A stretch of 64,000 bases of DNA from Sphingomonas oligophenolica (GTDB lineage Bacteria; Pseudomonadota; Alphaproteobacteria; Sphingomonadales; Sphingomonadaceae): contig NZ_RCZK01000004.1 of assembly GCF_006438955.1 (NCBI RefSeq), positions 205,526-269,525 of the forward strand. The letters run 5' to 3'. Shown in pieces: positions 17,696 to 26,676 of this stretch. The first letter of the stretch is position 1; each line of letters starts with the position of its first letter. The notes under the pieces were generated by a model. It searched no databases, was not told the origin of the DNA, and was given only the letters and a program-made list of their open reading frames with translations. The position numbers and the translations under genes were made by a program.

Positions 17696-18420
17696 AGATC
17701 GGCGTCACCACCCCGCCGGGCTATTCGCTCACGCCCTGGCGCCGGGACGTGTCGAGCAAAGTCGCCAACGCCGCGGCCAACGCCACCGCGAAAGCCGCCG
17801 ACGGCGCGCGCGACGATATCCGGACAGCGATGCAGGGGCAGCGGCTGGGCAAGCTGTCGAACGTGATCGGCTCGACCAGCGACCGTGCGAAGAAGCGGAC
17901 CAAGGTCGGCTCGGACGGCAGCTTCGACATCGGCGGGTTCGTTTACGCCAAGATCAGATCGGCCCGCACGCTGGGTGCCATCGAATCCTACGTCGACAAT
18001 GAGACGACCACGATCCGGCCGGGCGGCAAGTGGCTGGCGATCGCCGGTCCCGAGATCCCCCAGAAGGTCGGACGGCGCAAGATGACCCCCGCGCTGTATC
18101 GCTCGGCGGGTCTCGAATCCTCGATCGGCCCACTCGTGTTCGTGAGGGGGCGGCACCCCGGCGTCGCGCGACTGGTCGTTGACACCACGATCCTGCGCAG
18201 CCGCGGCGGTAGGGCGAAGGCGACCAAGACGCTCCGGTCGACCAAGTCGCGCGCCCGGGTGTCGATCACCGCGTTCATTCTCATCCGCGCAACGCGCCGG
18301 TCGCGCCGGGTCGATCCCCGGTCGATCGCCGCTCGGTGGCAAGCGCGTCTCCCGCAACTGATCGAACGCGAACTCAATACCGGCGCCCGGCAGGGCACGC
18401 CGTCGCTGTCCGTGTCGTGA
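17692..18420 (+). CDS. DUF6441-like phage tail-region protein
   Basis: 242 residues, basic. The N-terminal helix with RDDIRTAMQGQRLGKLSNVIG, the central ESYVDNETTTIRPGGKWLAIAGP and the conserved stretch GPLVFVRGRHPGVARLVVD fit the DUF6441 family of phage proteins usually found just before the tape measure gene. A tail-completion or terminator-like role is plausible but unproven. It is coupled by ATGA overlap to the gene before it and lies 24 bp before the tape measure start. Confidence 0.65.
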   Translation: MKIGVTTPPGYSLTPWRRDVSSKVANAAANATAKAADGARDDIRTAMQGQRLGKLSNVIGSTSDRAKKRTKVGSDGSFDIGGFVYAKIRSARTLGAIESYVDNETTTIRPGGKWLAIAGPEIPQKVGRRKMTPALYRSAGLESSIGPLVFVRGRHPGVARLVVDTTILRSRGGRAKATKTLRSTKSRARVSITAFILIRATRRSRRVDPRSIAARWQARLPQLIERELNTGARQGTPSLSVS

Positions 18421-18444
18421 TCGCCCGCATCGAAAGGACCCGTC

Positions 18445-21400
18445 ATGGGTAACCAGCTCAACTCTTTCCCGCTCGTGATCTCGGTCAAGGAAGACGGCCA
18501 GCTCGCCGCCACCACGAAGCGGATCGAGCAATTCATCGGCGGCGGCTTCGAACGCGCTGCGCGAACTGCGGAGGATGCCGGGAGGCGGATCAACAAGGCC
18601 TTCGACATCGGCGATGCCCGGCGCCAGGTCGAGCAGTTCGGCCGCGCGATCGGTGAGCTCAAAACGAAGTCGATCGCAGACCCGCTGGGCATCAAGGCCT
18701 CAGCCGCCGCGCTCAACGGGTCGACGTTCCAGAAGCTCGCCAACGATCAACTCGCCGCGGAAAACGGCCTTGCTCGACAGCGCGAGCAATACGCGCAGGA
18801 ACGGGTCGCGCAGATCCAGCGTGAAGCGACCCTCGCCATCGCCGCGATCAATGATCGCAAGGCAGCGCAGACCGCCGCGTTCCAGAAAGCGGAGGCCGAG
18901 GGGCAGGCGCTGATCCAGCAGCAACAGCAGCGGGTCGCCGAGGCGGTCAAAAATGTCGCCGCGCCGAGCGCGCCGCAGCCGGTGTTCTTCGATCCGGCGG
19001 GCGCGCAGGCATCCGCCACCGCCGCGCGAACCTTTGCCACGTCGCTCGATCAGATCGCGCGCGCCGCCGAGCACGTCGCGGTGAACGGGCGGGACGTGAC
19101 GCAGACGGATCGCGATCAGGCCGTCGCGATGCGCGAGGCTGCCAACGCCGCCAGCTTCCAAGCCAACCGGCTCGAGGCGCTCGCCGTCAATCAGGCGAGG
19201 GTCGCCACCGCCGCGGGCGAGATCGGGACCAAGTTCAACACCGCGGGCGCGATCGTCACCCGATCGGCCAACGCGCAGCAATTCGCGATCCGCAACGTCG
19301 GTCAGCAGTTTGGCGATTTCGGCCTGTCGGTCGCGGCGGGGATCAGTCCGGCGCGGGCGTTCGGTCAACAGGCCGGTCAGCTGGGATACGCGCTGTCGGA
19401 GATGGGCGGGAAGCTCGGCGCAGTCGGCGCGTTCTTGACCGGCCCGTGGGGTATCGCGCTCACCGTCGCCGCCGCTGTCGCCGCTCCGTTCGTCGAGAAG
19501 CTGTTTGAGACCGGCGAAGCGGCCAAGGTGGCGGAGCTCGCATCGTCCAGGCTTGGCGACGCCGAAAGCACCCTCGCCGACATCTTCGGCAAGACGTCGA
19601 GCAAGATCGCCGAGCAAACCGAACTGCTTCGCCTGAATGCGCGCGCGAAGGCGATCAACCTGCGCATCGAGGCGGCGAACGACGCGAATGATGCTCGGGC
19701 CGCATTCCGGGATGCGGGCAAGCCGAGCACCGGGCGCAAGCTCGCCGGCACGCTGGGCGTCGTCGGCGGCGCGCTCGCGCTCAACCGGTCGCTCTTCAGC
19801 AGCGGCGTCGACCAGTTCCGCGGCAATGATCCGGTGCGCGCGCTGGCGACGCGGGGCCGGGCGGCCCTGGCGATCAGCGACCCCGCGGCGCAGACCAAGG
19901 CGTTCGACGCGCTGCTACGGTCGACCGAGACCACCAATTTCGACGGCTCGGGTGTCGACAAGAAGGCGTTTATCGAGGCGGTATCGAAGGCGGCCGCCAG
20001 CCGGGCGAACACGGCGATTTCGAAGTATATCGACGAAAGCCTCGATAGCGGCAGGATCGCGCCGCAGCTCGTCAAGCCGACCAAGACGAAGGGCACGGGC
20101 ACCGGCGGTAGGACCTCCCTGCTCAACGCGCAGGCGCGCCTCGACGCTGCCGACAATCCGGTTGAACAGGCCCGCGCGGGGCTCGCGGTGACCAAGGCCC
20201 AGAATGCCGAGCTGCTCGCGCAGGGCAAGATCACTGAGGCGACCTACCGGACCCGTGTGAAGGCCGCTCAGCTCGAGGTGAACCAAGCCGAGGGGCTCAA
20301 GAAGGCCACCGCCGCGGGCAAGGCCGCCGAGCGCGCCTACACGAAGCTTATCGATTTTGGGAAGAGCGCCGGTACCTCGATCGCGCAGATCAGCGCAGAA
20401 TTCGACGACCAGCCGCGCCTCATCGATCGCGCCGCCGCCGCCACGCAGAAGCTGAGCGACCTGATCGCCGACCTTGGCCAGCGCCAGCCGCCCGGCTTCG
20501 AGGATCTGATCGCCGATGCCGAGAAGGCGAAGGGCATCGTCGAGACCGGCCTCACCAAGCCGTTCCGCGACCTTGTCGAAGCGCAGCAAGAACAGCTCGC
20601 CACCGGCAAGCTGATCCTCGCCGGGCGCCAGGATGAGGCCGATGCGCTCGGTCAGATCCTCCAGCTACAGCGGACCAAGGGCACGGTCACGGAAGCCGAA
20701 CGGGCGGTGATCATCGCCAACACCAGCGCGCTCAAGGATCAGGCGAGCGAACTCGAGCGCCAGGCGCAATTCATCGATATCCAGGTGCGCGCTGCATCCG
20801 ATCTTCAATCGGCACTAACCGACGCGCTGGAAAAGCCCTTCGCGAAAGGGTCGATCACCAAACTGACCGACGCATTGACCGCCGGCCGCCAGCGCCAGAT
20901 CGCAGAGACATTATCGCTGAAACTATTCGGCGGCGATCTGGGCTCAAAGGTCCACGATGCGCTGACCCGCAATAACCAGCCGACGGTGCAAGCGGCGGAC
21001 GCGCTCAAGGGGTCGGCGGCGAAACTGTCCGAGGCAGCCGCGGCGATCGCATCGGCCAAATCGAACGATCCGTCGATCGCGTCGCTGACCACCACGCCCA
21101 CGGCATACGGCGCGAGTCCCGCCGGAGTCGCTGCGCAGATCGCGGGCCAGGTCGGAGACATCGTCGTCACCAGCCAGAAGCTCGATCAGAATCCGTTGGC
21201 CGACGCGCTCGGCCCGGTGAAATTCTCGCTCGATTCGAGCAGCCTGCCCGACCTGTCGAAGATCGCTGCCGAGAAAGCGGATCAGGATCGTCGGCGCGAG
21301 GCGGCCCAGGCCGTCGTTCTCAACTATGCCGCCCAGGCGATCGGCGGCAAAGGCGGCAACCTGATCAACGCCTATCAGAACAGCAAAGAGCTCGGCCACA

Positions 21401-22866
21401 TCGGCGAGGATATCGCCAAGGGGCTCGGCGGGACCTTGGGCGAAAAGGTTGGCGGTGCGTTCACGGGCGCGGGGCAAGGCCTCGTCTCAGACTCGGCTCT
21501 GAAACTGCTCGGCGTCGAGAGCAGCAGCACCGGCGCGGCGATCGGCGGCGCGATCGGGTCGTTCGTGCCGATCCCCGGCGGCGCGTTCATCGGCGGTGCG
21601 ATCGGCGGCATCATCGGCGGCCTATTCCAAAAGACGGCCAAGGGCTCGGCTGGTATCTCGGTCGCGAACGGCGCATTCGGCGCGGGTTCGTCATCCGGCT
21701 CGACCGGCGCGCTCGCCGCCCAGGCAGCAGGCCTGGCAGGCAGCGTCTCCGATGGCCTCAACTCGATCGCCAAGCAGCTTGGCGGGCTCGTCAGCGGCTC
21801 GACCGACGTCAAGATCGGCACGTACAAGGGCGAATTCCGCGTCAACGACCATGGCGGCGCGGTGGGCGGCGTGAAGGGGTCCGGCGCGGTGGGGTTCGGC
21901 ACCGATGAAGCCGCGGCGATCAAGTTCGCGATCAAGGCCGCGCTCGACGACGGCGTGATCAGCGGCATCCGCGAATCGACCAAGCGCATCCTCGCGGCGG
22001 GCAAGGATCTCACCGCACAGCTGCAAAAGGCGACCGATTTCGAGAGCGTGTTCGCCGAGCTGAAGCAATATACCGATCCGGTCGGCGCCGCGGTCGACGC
22101 GCTCGACAAGCAGTTCGGGTATCTGCGCAGCGTGTTCGCGGAAGCCGGGGCCTCGACGCAGGAATATGCGGACCTCGAATCGCTCTACGCCTTCAAGCGC
22201 GCGGATGCGGTCAAGTCGGCGAGCAAGGACCTCACCTCGACGCTGCAGGGCTTGCTCGACAACCTCCGCTACAAGGGCGACAGCGGCCTATCACTGCGCA
22301 CCCGCGAGAAGAATGCGCAGGCCGCATTCGATCCGCTCGCGGCAACGGTGCGCGGCGGCGGCGTGGTCGATCAGCAGGCGTTCACCGACGCGGCGCAAGC
22401 GTATCTCGACATCGAGCGCCAGCTTTACGGCTCGACCACAACCTATTTCGAGCGGTTGAGCGACATCACCGCGCTGACCGGCAAGGCGATTACGAACGCG
22501 GGCGGCACAATCCAGGGCGGGCCGATCGTCGCGAACGACAATTCCCCGGGTGCGATCGCGGCGGCATTGGTCGACCAGACCGATGCGCTGACGATCCCGC
22601 CCGGTAGCGCCGCCCTCTTCACGACCGGGCAATTCAGCGATGCGGTGGCAGCGGGGTTGACGATCGCCGCGCCGCAGCTGTCGGTGATCCAGCCCTCCAA
22701 CGCCGACGTGGTCGACGCCATCAATGCGCAGACCGCCCAGCTCCGAGATCAGACCGAAACGATGCGCGCGGGGTTCAACCTGATGATCAGCACCACCGGC
22801 AAGCTGAGCGGCGGGGGCGGGAACGCTTTCTCGGAAGGGCAGGCCTACACGCTCCGGAACGCTTGA
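18445..22866 (+). CDS. Phage tail tape measure protein
   Basis: 1,473 residues. It fixes tail length and helps DNA passage in siphovirus-like tails. Typical features are long alanine- and glutamine-rich coiled-coil regions (RQVEQFGRAIGELK, GQALIQQQQQRVAEAV), the motif FAIRNVGQQFGDFGLSVAAGIS, and a hydrophobic stretch AVGAFLTGPWGIALTVAAAVAAPF near residues 330-350. A glycine-rich segment follows (AAIGGAIGSFVPIPGGAF) near residue 1,035. If fully helical it would span roughly 220 nm at 1.5 angstrom per residue, a long tail. It is uninterrupted, which argues for recent function. No downstream distal tail genes follow. Confidence 0.9.
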   Translation: MGNQLNSFPLVISVKEDGQLAATTKRIEQFIGGGFERAARTAEDAGRRINKAFDIGDARRQVEQFGRAIGELKTKSIADPLGIKASAAALNGSTFQKLANDQLAAENGLARQREQYAQERVAQIQREATLAIAAINDRKAAQTAAFQKAEAEGQALIQQQQQRVAEAVKNVAAPSAPQPVFFDPAGAQASATAARTFATSLDQIARAAEHVAVNGRDVTQTDRDQAVAMREAANAASFQANRLEALAVNQARVATAAGEIGTKFNTAGAIVTRSANAQQFAIRNVGQQFGDFGLSVAAGISPARAFGQQAGQLGYALSEMGGKLGAVGAFLTGPWGIALTVAAAVAAPFVEKLFETGEAAKVAELASSRLGDAESTLADIFGKTSSKIAEQTELLRLNARAKAINLRIEAANDANDARAAFRDAGKPSTGRKLAGTLGVVGGALALNRSLFSSGVDQFRGNDPVRALATRGRAALAISDPAAQTKAFDALLRSTETTNFDGSGVDKKAFIEAVSKAAASRANTAISKYIDESLDSGRIAPQLVKPTKTKGTGTGGRTSLLNAQARLDAADNPVEQARAGLAVTKAQNAELLAQGKITEATYRTRVKAAQLEVNQAEGLKKATAAGKAAERAYTKLIDFGKSAGTSIAQISAEFDDQPRLIDRAAAATQKLSDLIADLGQRQPPGFEDLIADAEKAKGIVETGLTKPFRDLVEAQQEQLATGKLILAGRQDEADALGQILQLQRTKGTVTEAERAVIIANTSALKDQASELERQAQFIDIQVRAASDLQSALTDALEKPFAKGSITKLTDALTAGRQRQIAETLSLKLFGGDLGSKVHDALTRNNQPTVQAADALKGSAAKLSEAAAAIASAKSNDPSIASLTTTPTAYGASPAGVAAQIAGQVGDIVVTSQKLDQNPLADALGPVKFSLDSSSLPDLSKIAAEKADQDRRREAAQAVVLNYAAQAIGGKGGNLINAYQNSKELGHIGEDIAKGLGGTLGEKVGGAFTGAGQGLVSDSALKLLGVESSSTGAAIGGAIGSFVPIPGGAFIGGAIGGIIGGLFQKTAKGSAGISVANGAFGAGSSSGSTGALAAQAAGLAGSVSDGLNSIAKQLGGLVSGSTDVKIGTYKGEFRVNDHGGAVGGVKGSGAVGFGTDEAAAIKFAIKAALDDGVISGIRESTKRILAAGKDLTAQLQKATDFESVFAELKQYTDPVGAAVDALDKQFGYLRSVFAEAGASTQEYADLESLYAFKRADAVKSASKDLTSTLQGLLDNLRYKGDSGLSLRTREKNAQAAFDPLAATVRGGGVVDQQAFTDAAQAYLDIERQLYGSTTTYFERLSDITALTGKAITNAGGTIQGGPIVANDNSPGAIAAALVDQTDALTIPPGSAALFTTGQFSDAVAAGLTIAAPQLSVIQPSNADVVDAINAQTAQLRDQTETMRAGFNLMISTTGKLSGGGGNAFSEGQAYTLRNA

Positions 22867-23428
22867 TCCTGGAGCGCACGATAGGGGTTGCCGCTCTGCG
22901 CAGGGCAGCTAGTCTCCTGGAAAACAGGGGGAGAGGATATCGGAATTTAAGGCCTGGTGGGAAGCGCGGGGTGATGCTCTGAGGAAGAGAATTTGCCATT
23001 ATAACTAGCCTTTTCAGTTGGTTGGCGCGATGCTCAACCCGGCTAGTGCGATAGAGGCTCGAGGTGGTGGCGTACCCCACCCTGTGCGTGCTGTTCATAT
23101 TCTGGGCGAGCATCGATATCGGCCGGGCGATGTTCCAGGCGATCCACTGACCAGGCGCATCATCGCGCATGCCGGTTTCACCGCTCGCGCGATAGTTTTT
23201 GTCGGGCAGCCGCGTCACAATCGTAGCGTGAGTTCGGTGAGCCGACCGGGCAAAATTCCAGCATTTCTGCGGGACTGACGTTTCACGCTACGTCGCGGAT
23301 TAGGGTGAGTCGGGCGGGTTCGGTGAGATGGAATGCGGCGCTCCCGCTTCCACAACGTCGTGCCATCGTGCCATCGTGCCATCGTTCTCACGCGCCAAAA
23401 TGCGCGCTGACGATTCGGGAGGTGCCAG
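22867..23428. other. Gene-poor 560-bp stretch after the tape measure
   Basis: No convincing gene was found; the short frames here lack ribosome-binding sites and have poor composition. It contains three tandem copies of the 8-mer GTGCCATC (23360-23383). The abrupt end of the tail block here suggests a deletion scar or a promoter region for the small-gene cassette. Confidence 0.5.
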
Positions 23429-23728
23429 TTGTCCGAACTGCTCAATGAGGCGGAGGCAGCCGAGGTGCTCCGCATCTCGCCACGGCTGCTACGGGACCTT
23501 CGCACTCAAGGCCGGGTTGCTTACGTGAAGATAGGCTCGCGAAGAATTCTCTATCGATTGTCAGATCTCGAGGAATACATTCAACGGTGCGTGACGATAG
23601 TCACGCCACTTGAGCGGACGCCAGGCCGAACCCAGTCTGCGGCCCGCATCGGCCGCTCGAGCAAGTCTGATGTCATTCCAACCTTCTCGGCGCAGCGAGC
23701 ACAGCGTCTCGCAGAAAAACGCCGTTGA
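23429..23728 (+). CDS. Excisionase-type HTH DNA-binding protein
   Basis: 99 residues starting at TTG with GGGAGG 6-7 nt upstream. The N-terminal MerR/excisionase-like winged helix reads LLNEAEAAEVLRISPRLLRDLRTQGRVAYVKIGSRRILY followed by RLSDLEEYIQRC, the typical pattern of HTH_17 proteins that read out DNA in excision or gene control. The tail is basic and Ser/Thr-rich. It is the first gene of the small-gene cassette of element 1. Two similar HTH proteins are encoded on the other strand at 32760 and 33922. Confidence 0.75.
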   Translation: MSELLNEAEAAEVLRISPRLLRDLRTQGRVAYVKIGSRRILYRLSDLEEYIQRCVTIVTPLERTPGRTQSAARIGRSSKSDVIPTFSAQRAQRLAEKRR

Positions 23729-23736
23729 TTGTCAGG

Positions 23737-23928
23737 ATGTCGCTAACGCGCGACCAAGAGCGCTGGGCCGAGGCGCATACTGTCCTCGACCTGCATGGCG
23801 ACTTCGTGTTCACCTTTATCGCCGAGCGGATCATAGATCTCGCCCGTGAGGGCGATCAGGACGGCGTCGATCGGTGGCGCGAGATCGCGGATCGGGTCGG
23901 CCGATTGCAGCGGGGCACGCTCCAATAA
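23737..23928 (+). CDS. DUF6961-like small protein
   Basis: 63 residues: LTRDQERWAEAHTVLDLHG at the start and FIAERIIDLAREGDQDGVDRWREIADRVGRL at the end. This pattern matches a small family common in sphingomonad prophage regions (recalled as DUF6961). I chose the ATG at 23737; an upstream TTG overlapping the previous gene by 4 bp is also possible. Function unknown. Confidence 0.6.
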   Translation: MSLTRDQERWAEAHTVLDLHGDFVFTFIAERIIDLAREGDQDGVDRWREIADRVGRLQRGTLQ

Positions 23929-24055
23929 ATCGCGGAAGCTGGCTGGCGCACGTGACTGCCGCTCAAACGTGCCGGCCGCTGACAGCGTAATTTACATAAG
24001 TGCAGTAAGGCGACTAATTTGCTGCCTTCCTGGCATTTCGACTCGGAGGGCCGCC

Positions 24056-24232
24056 GTGAACACGAATCAAGACAGGGGATATTACGAGAGCCGTGCGGAG
24101 AAGGAGCGGGAATTGGAGGCGATTGCCACTGATCCTAGTATCGCTCGGATTCACCACGAGATGGCGGCGCGATATGATGCCCTCGCGAATCAAGCGGAAC
24201 GTCCCGAGCTTAGGATCGCAATTCCCGATTGA
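24056..24232 (+). CDS. Small charged helical protein
   Basis: 58 residues from a GTG start with GGAGG six bases upstream. The sequence YYESRAEKERELEAIATDPS and HHEMAARYDALANQAERPEL is a helical pattern seen in small sphingomonad proteins encoded near prophages. No known function. It ends where a questionable frame begins. Confidence 0.55.
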   Translation: MNTNQDRGYYESRAEKERELEAIATDPSIARIHHEMAARYDALANQAERPELRIAIPD

Positions 24233-24512
24233 TGGCCCGCCTACGGTTCGTCGAACGGCATGATTGCCGCGATCGGTCCGGCATCAGCGCTAAGTACTTT
24301 GCGAGCGTTGGCGCTTCGCCAGCAAGAAAGGGAGTTTCGAAAAAGGCGAAGCGCCAACGCGATGTAGGGCTGCCCGAATGGGCTGGTCAATCCATCCTCA
24401 GGCCCATTTCGGCGCGATAGAACCGATACGGGAATCTCCCAATCTGCTGGCGAGGGAAGATCATCCAGGTTGGGGATTGCGCAGCTTGACGGCCTGAGCA
24501 TAGGCTGACCGA

Positions 24513-24662
24513 ATGGCCGAACCTGACCCGCCCGAATTGAACGACGACCCGGTGGAGGTATCCGACGCCGACCTGCTCGCGGAATATCAGCGGACGAAGG
24601 GCAAGGGGCCGGACGCCGAAGCGATCCTCGCCGAGATCGAGCGACGATGCCTGGACGTGTGA
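24513..24662 (+). CDS. Very small hypothetical protein
   Basis: 49 residues (MAEPDPPELNDDPVEVSDAD, then LLAEYQRTKGKGPDAEAILAEIERRCLDV). It has an acidic N-terminus and an amphipathic helix. The 3' end overlaps the SANT-like gene by 16 bp, a compact arrangement typical of phage early genes. The pattern LLAEYQRTKGKGPDAEAI looks conserved in my recollection of sphingomonad mobile elements, but no function is known. Confidence 0.55.
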   Translation: MAEPDPPELNDDPVEVSDADLLAEYQRTKGKGPDAEAILAEIERRCLDV

Positions 24663-24835
24663 GGAGGAACTGGACGGAGGCCGACGAAGCGAAGCTGCGC
24701 CTGCTGTGGCCTGGCGATGCGATTGAGATCGGCAAGATCCTCGACCGATCGCCATCAGCTGTCCGTGTACGAGCGCTGCTGCTCGGGCTCACACGTCCGC
24801 GATATGTAGGACCGCTCGGTGGGCAGGATACCTGA
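24647..24835 (+). CDS. SANT/Myb-like small DNA-binding protein, copy 1
   Basis: 62 residues with RRNWTEADEAKLRLLWPGDA followed by EIGKILDRSPSAVRVRALLLGL, a tryptophan-led three-helix pattern like SANT/Myb or GcrA-type domains. A paralogue is encoded on the opposite strand at 27429-27638. It probably binds DNA or assists a regulator; the target is unknown. It overlaps both neighbours (ATGA at its 3' end). Confidence 0.65.
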   Translation: MPGRVRRNWTEADEAKLRLLWPGDAIEIGKILDRSPSAVRVRALLLGLTRPRYVGPLGGQDT

Positions 24836-24975
24836 TGCCGGACGAGCTTTCCGCCGATGAGCGCATGGAGATCGTCGCCGCGCAGCACGATGGTGAGGGC
24901 TGGGCGCTCAAGCCGTGGTTTGATATGCTTCGAGCATGGTCGATCCTGCCCCCCTCGACAATGACGAACCGATAG
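24835..24975 (+). CDS. Very small hypothetical protein (ATGA-coupled)
   Basis: 46 residues, MPDELSADERMEIVAAQHDG then EGWALKPWFDMLRAW and a short tail. The start overlaps the SANT-like gene stop and the end overlaps the next gene by 40 bp. The acidic helical N-terminus and the tryptophans support a real small protein, but evidence is limited to context. Confidence 0.4.
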   Translation: MPDELSADERMEIVAAQHDGEGWALKPWFDMLRAWSILPPSTMTNR

Positions 24976-25181
24976 CCGCTTACGGGGGCACGAGCGGCGC
25001 TCTGTGGGGCCGCATTGTTTCTTTACTACTAACAGCAGCGCAATCGCTGGGTGTGCTTCCTCGATCCGCCATTCGGCTGCCCCCACCGCGCCCCCGGCCT
25101 GATCCCGGCTACGAACTTGAGCGCTTTAGGGAGCGTGTTGAGGAGATAATTGGCCGGAACCGAGCAGAGCGAGGAGATTAG
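24936..25181 (+). CDS. Small hypothetical protein with a hydrophobic segment
   Basis: 81 residues. An acidic N-terminus (MVDPAPLDNDEPIA) precedes a moderately hydrophobic stretch GALWGRIVSLLLTAAQSLGVL, a proline-rich basic linker (IRLPPPRPRPDPG) and a charged C-terminal helix (LERFRERVEEIIGRNRAER). Possibly membrane-associated. No family recognised. It overlaps neighbours at both ends. Confidence 0.45.
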   Translation: MVDPAPLDNDEPIAAYGGTSGALWGRIVSLLLTAAQSLGVLPRSAIRLPPPRPRPDPGYELERFRERVEEIIGRNRAERGD

Positions 25182-25272
25182 CGCTGGGCTGCCGAAGGGC
25201 GTGCCGGTGATGGCCTGGCTCAATGGCGACGATCGCGAGCGCAAGCGGCTGGTCAGGATCGCGCGTGGCTGA
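25150..25272 (+). CDS. Very small hypothetical protein (TTG start)
   Basis: 40 residues (MAGTEQSEEISAGLPKGVPV then MAWLNGDDRERKRLVRIARG). The TTG start follows GAGGAG by 5-6 nt. It is nested between overlapping genes in the cassette. Coding status rests on the ribosome-binding site and context only. Confidence 0.4.
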   Translation: MAGTEQSEEISAGLPKGVPVMAWLNGDDRERKRLVRIARG

Positions 25273-25588
25273 CCCGGGTTGGATGACGCTCGCCAATATG
25301 CGCGACAACGGGACGCGGTTCGTCGATCTGTGGTGCGCGTGCGGTCGTCACGTGACGATCAATGTCGACCACTTGCCCGGCACGGTGAAGGTGCCCGCCG
25401 TGCGCGAGCGATACCGATGCAGCGCATGCGGCCAGCGTCCGCGATCGAGCGTGCCGTCGTGGTCGTCCACGGATCGATGCGAGCGCGGCGGGCCGATGCC
25501 GCCCGGTGAATCATGCGGCGAACGTCATGCGCCGGTCATGCGCGAGCAACATCGCCGCGCTATTGGGGTGCGAGAGGATGAGGAATGA
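25265..25588 (+). CDS. Zinc-ribbon-like small protein
   Basis: About 107 residues from GTG (alternative ATG at 25280). The core TLANMRDNGTRFVDLWCACGR, then VKVPAVRERYRCSACGQRP, has two CxxCG-type knuckles and matches a small alphaproteobacterial family that begins with an ANMR-NG segment. Probably a zinc-binding structural or regulatory protein. The C-terminal third is low complexity and basic. ATGA overlap with the next gene. Confidence 0.6.
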   Translation: MADPGWMTLANMRDNGTRFVDLWCACGRHVTINVDHLPGTVKVPAVRERYRCSACGQRPRSSVPSWSSTDRCERGGPMPPGESCGERHAPVMREQHRRAIGVREDEE

Positions 25589-25827
25589 CGACAACGCCAG
25601 CGTCCCTGCTCACGGCCGCCGTAGTGGCCGCTTGCATCGGTTCGGATCGATCGCCGACGGTGCAGGAGCTCGACCGTTTGGCGGAGCGCATATGGATAGA
25701 GACGGGTGCAGAGCGCTCGGCATTCGGTTGGGGAAGACTGCAGCCGTCTTTAGACGATAGGGTCATGGCCTTACGCGCGGCACTCGTCTCGATGACTGGC
25801 AGCGGCAAGGTGCGCCCCGACGGATGA
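25585..25827 (+). CDS. Small hypothetical protein
   Basis: 80 residues (MTTTPASLLTAAVVAACIGS...). The N-terminal hydrophobic stretch SLLTAAVVAACIG could be a helix of a soluble fold; the remainder is helical (VQELDRLAERIWIETGAERS). It is coupled by a 4-bp overlap to the zinc-ribbon gene. No family recognised. Confidence 0.5.
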   Translation: MTTTPASLLTAAVVAACIGSDRSPTVQELDRLAERIWIETGAERSAFGWGRLQPSLDDRVMALRAALVSMTGSGKVRPDG

Positions 25828-26076
25828 GCGACCACGCGCCGGGGCGGTGGCCCCCCGGGGAGGCAGGCCACGGGCAATATTTAACGCGTCCGCTCAGGTT
25901 CGCAACGATTTGGATCAGCACGGGCAGCCGCAGGTGCCCGCTGTATTTGGACAAGTGCCGAGCGCTATCTTCGTCGCCTTGCCGCCTGACCAAGTGCGCG
26001 GCTCTTGATCGATCGCTAGGTTGCGCCGAGCGTCTATGGCAAGCGGATCGGGAGATGGCGCGCAGAGGGAGGAACG

Positions 26077-26397
26077 ATGGCCGAGGAAGAGAACCTGTGG
26101 TCGGGGTCGCTCGACGAGGCGTATATCGACCGCCTGATCCTCGCATTGCAGCGCGCGACGGTCGAGGTATCGACTGACCACGCAACCCAAACAGGCGACA
26201 CGGCACTGCCAGCTCCGGAGGTGATCACCGCGCTCCTCTCGATCGCCGCATCGCTTCTCGAGCAGGCTCCCGCGGCAGTGACGCCGTCAGGGATGCGGAA
26301 GACGGCAGAGGCGGCGGGGAAGCGCCTGCATGCAATCATGCGTGACACGCGGCGCATTCGGCAGGCCCAGGCCAGCCCGCACGAAACGGTCAACTGA
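26077..26397 (+). CDS. Small helical hypothetical protein, paralogue of 29937-30242
   Basis: 106 residues. GGAGG precedes the ATG by about 6 nt. The region PAPEVITALLSIAASLLEQ followed by GMRKTAEAAGKRLHAIMRD aligns with PSGDVVEALVSIMAGLVATS and RRQFCDRLAKLLGRRIVAMQ in the minus-strand protein at 29937-30242. Both halves of the element therefore carry a copy of this unknown family. Confidence 0.6.
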   Translation: MAEEENLWSGSLDEAYIDRLILALQRATVEVSTDHATQTGDTALPAPEVITALLSIAASLLEQAPAAVTPSGMRKTAEAAGKRLHAIMRDTRRIRQAQASPHETVN

Positions 26398-26676
26398 TCG
26401 GCACCTGGGCGGGCGGTAGATGCAGCGGTCGACCGACCATCAATAGACCTCATGATGAGGCTGACGACGGGGTCAGTCTTTAGGCGACGACGCGCGTGAC
26501 GTTACTATATATGGGGCCATGGATAACGGGTCCTACCTATGGGTTGTGGTATCATATGAGGCATGTAACCCCTTTTTATATTTGTGAGTACTTCCTCGAT
26601 GTTTGGGTTAGTCGATGGTTGCTGGTCCCCGGTTCGATCGATTTGCGGGAGCTGCGGGCTGTGATAGGTCCTTCAC
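26398..26676. other. AT-rich intergenic stretch, probable promoter region
   Basis: The DNA at about 26505-26600 is much richer in A+T than its surroundings (for example GTTACTATATATGG and CCCCTTTTTATATTTGTG), in a genome that is otherwise GC-rich. It lies just upstream of the isolated gene 26677-27378 and likely drives it. No gene was seen. Confidence 0.45.

Noticed and set aside
22787..23278. Two short frames (minus 22787-23218, plus 23018-23278) in the gap after the tape measure
   Set aside because: Neither has a convincing ribosome-binding site, and the minus frame runs into the tape measure gene; composition is not convincing.
23360..23383. Three tandem copies of GTGCCATC, considered as a CRISPR-like or iteron array
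   Set aside because: The unit is only 8 bp with no spacers and just three copies. No cas genes occur in the window.
24229..24420. 63-codon frame after the 58-residue gene
   Set aside because: It has an ATGA overlap but a low-complexity basic composition; a decayed gene is equally likely.
25824..26177. 117-codon frame with an ATGA overlap to the preceding gene
   Set aside because: It overlaps the better-supported gene at 26077 by 101 bp on the same strand and its C-terminal half is Arg-rich shadow sequence. The first 60 codons could be a real small gene, but I could not support it.
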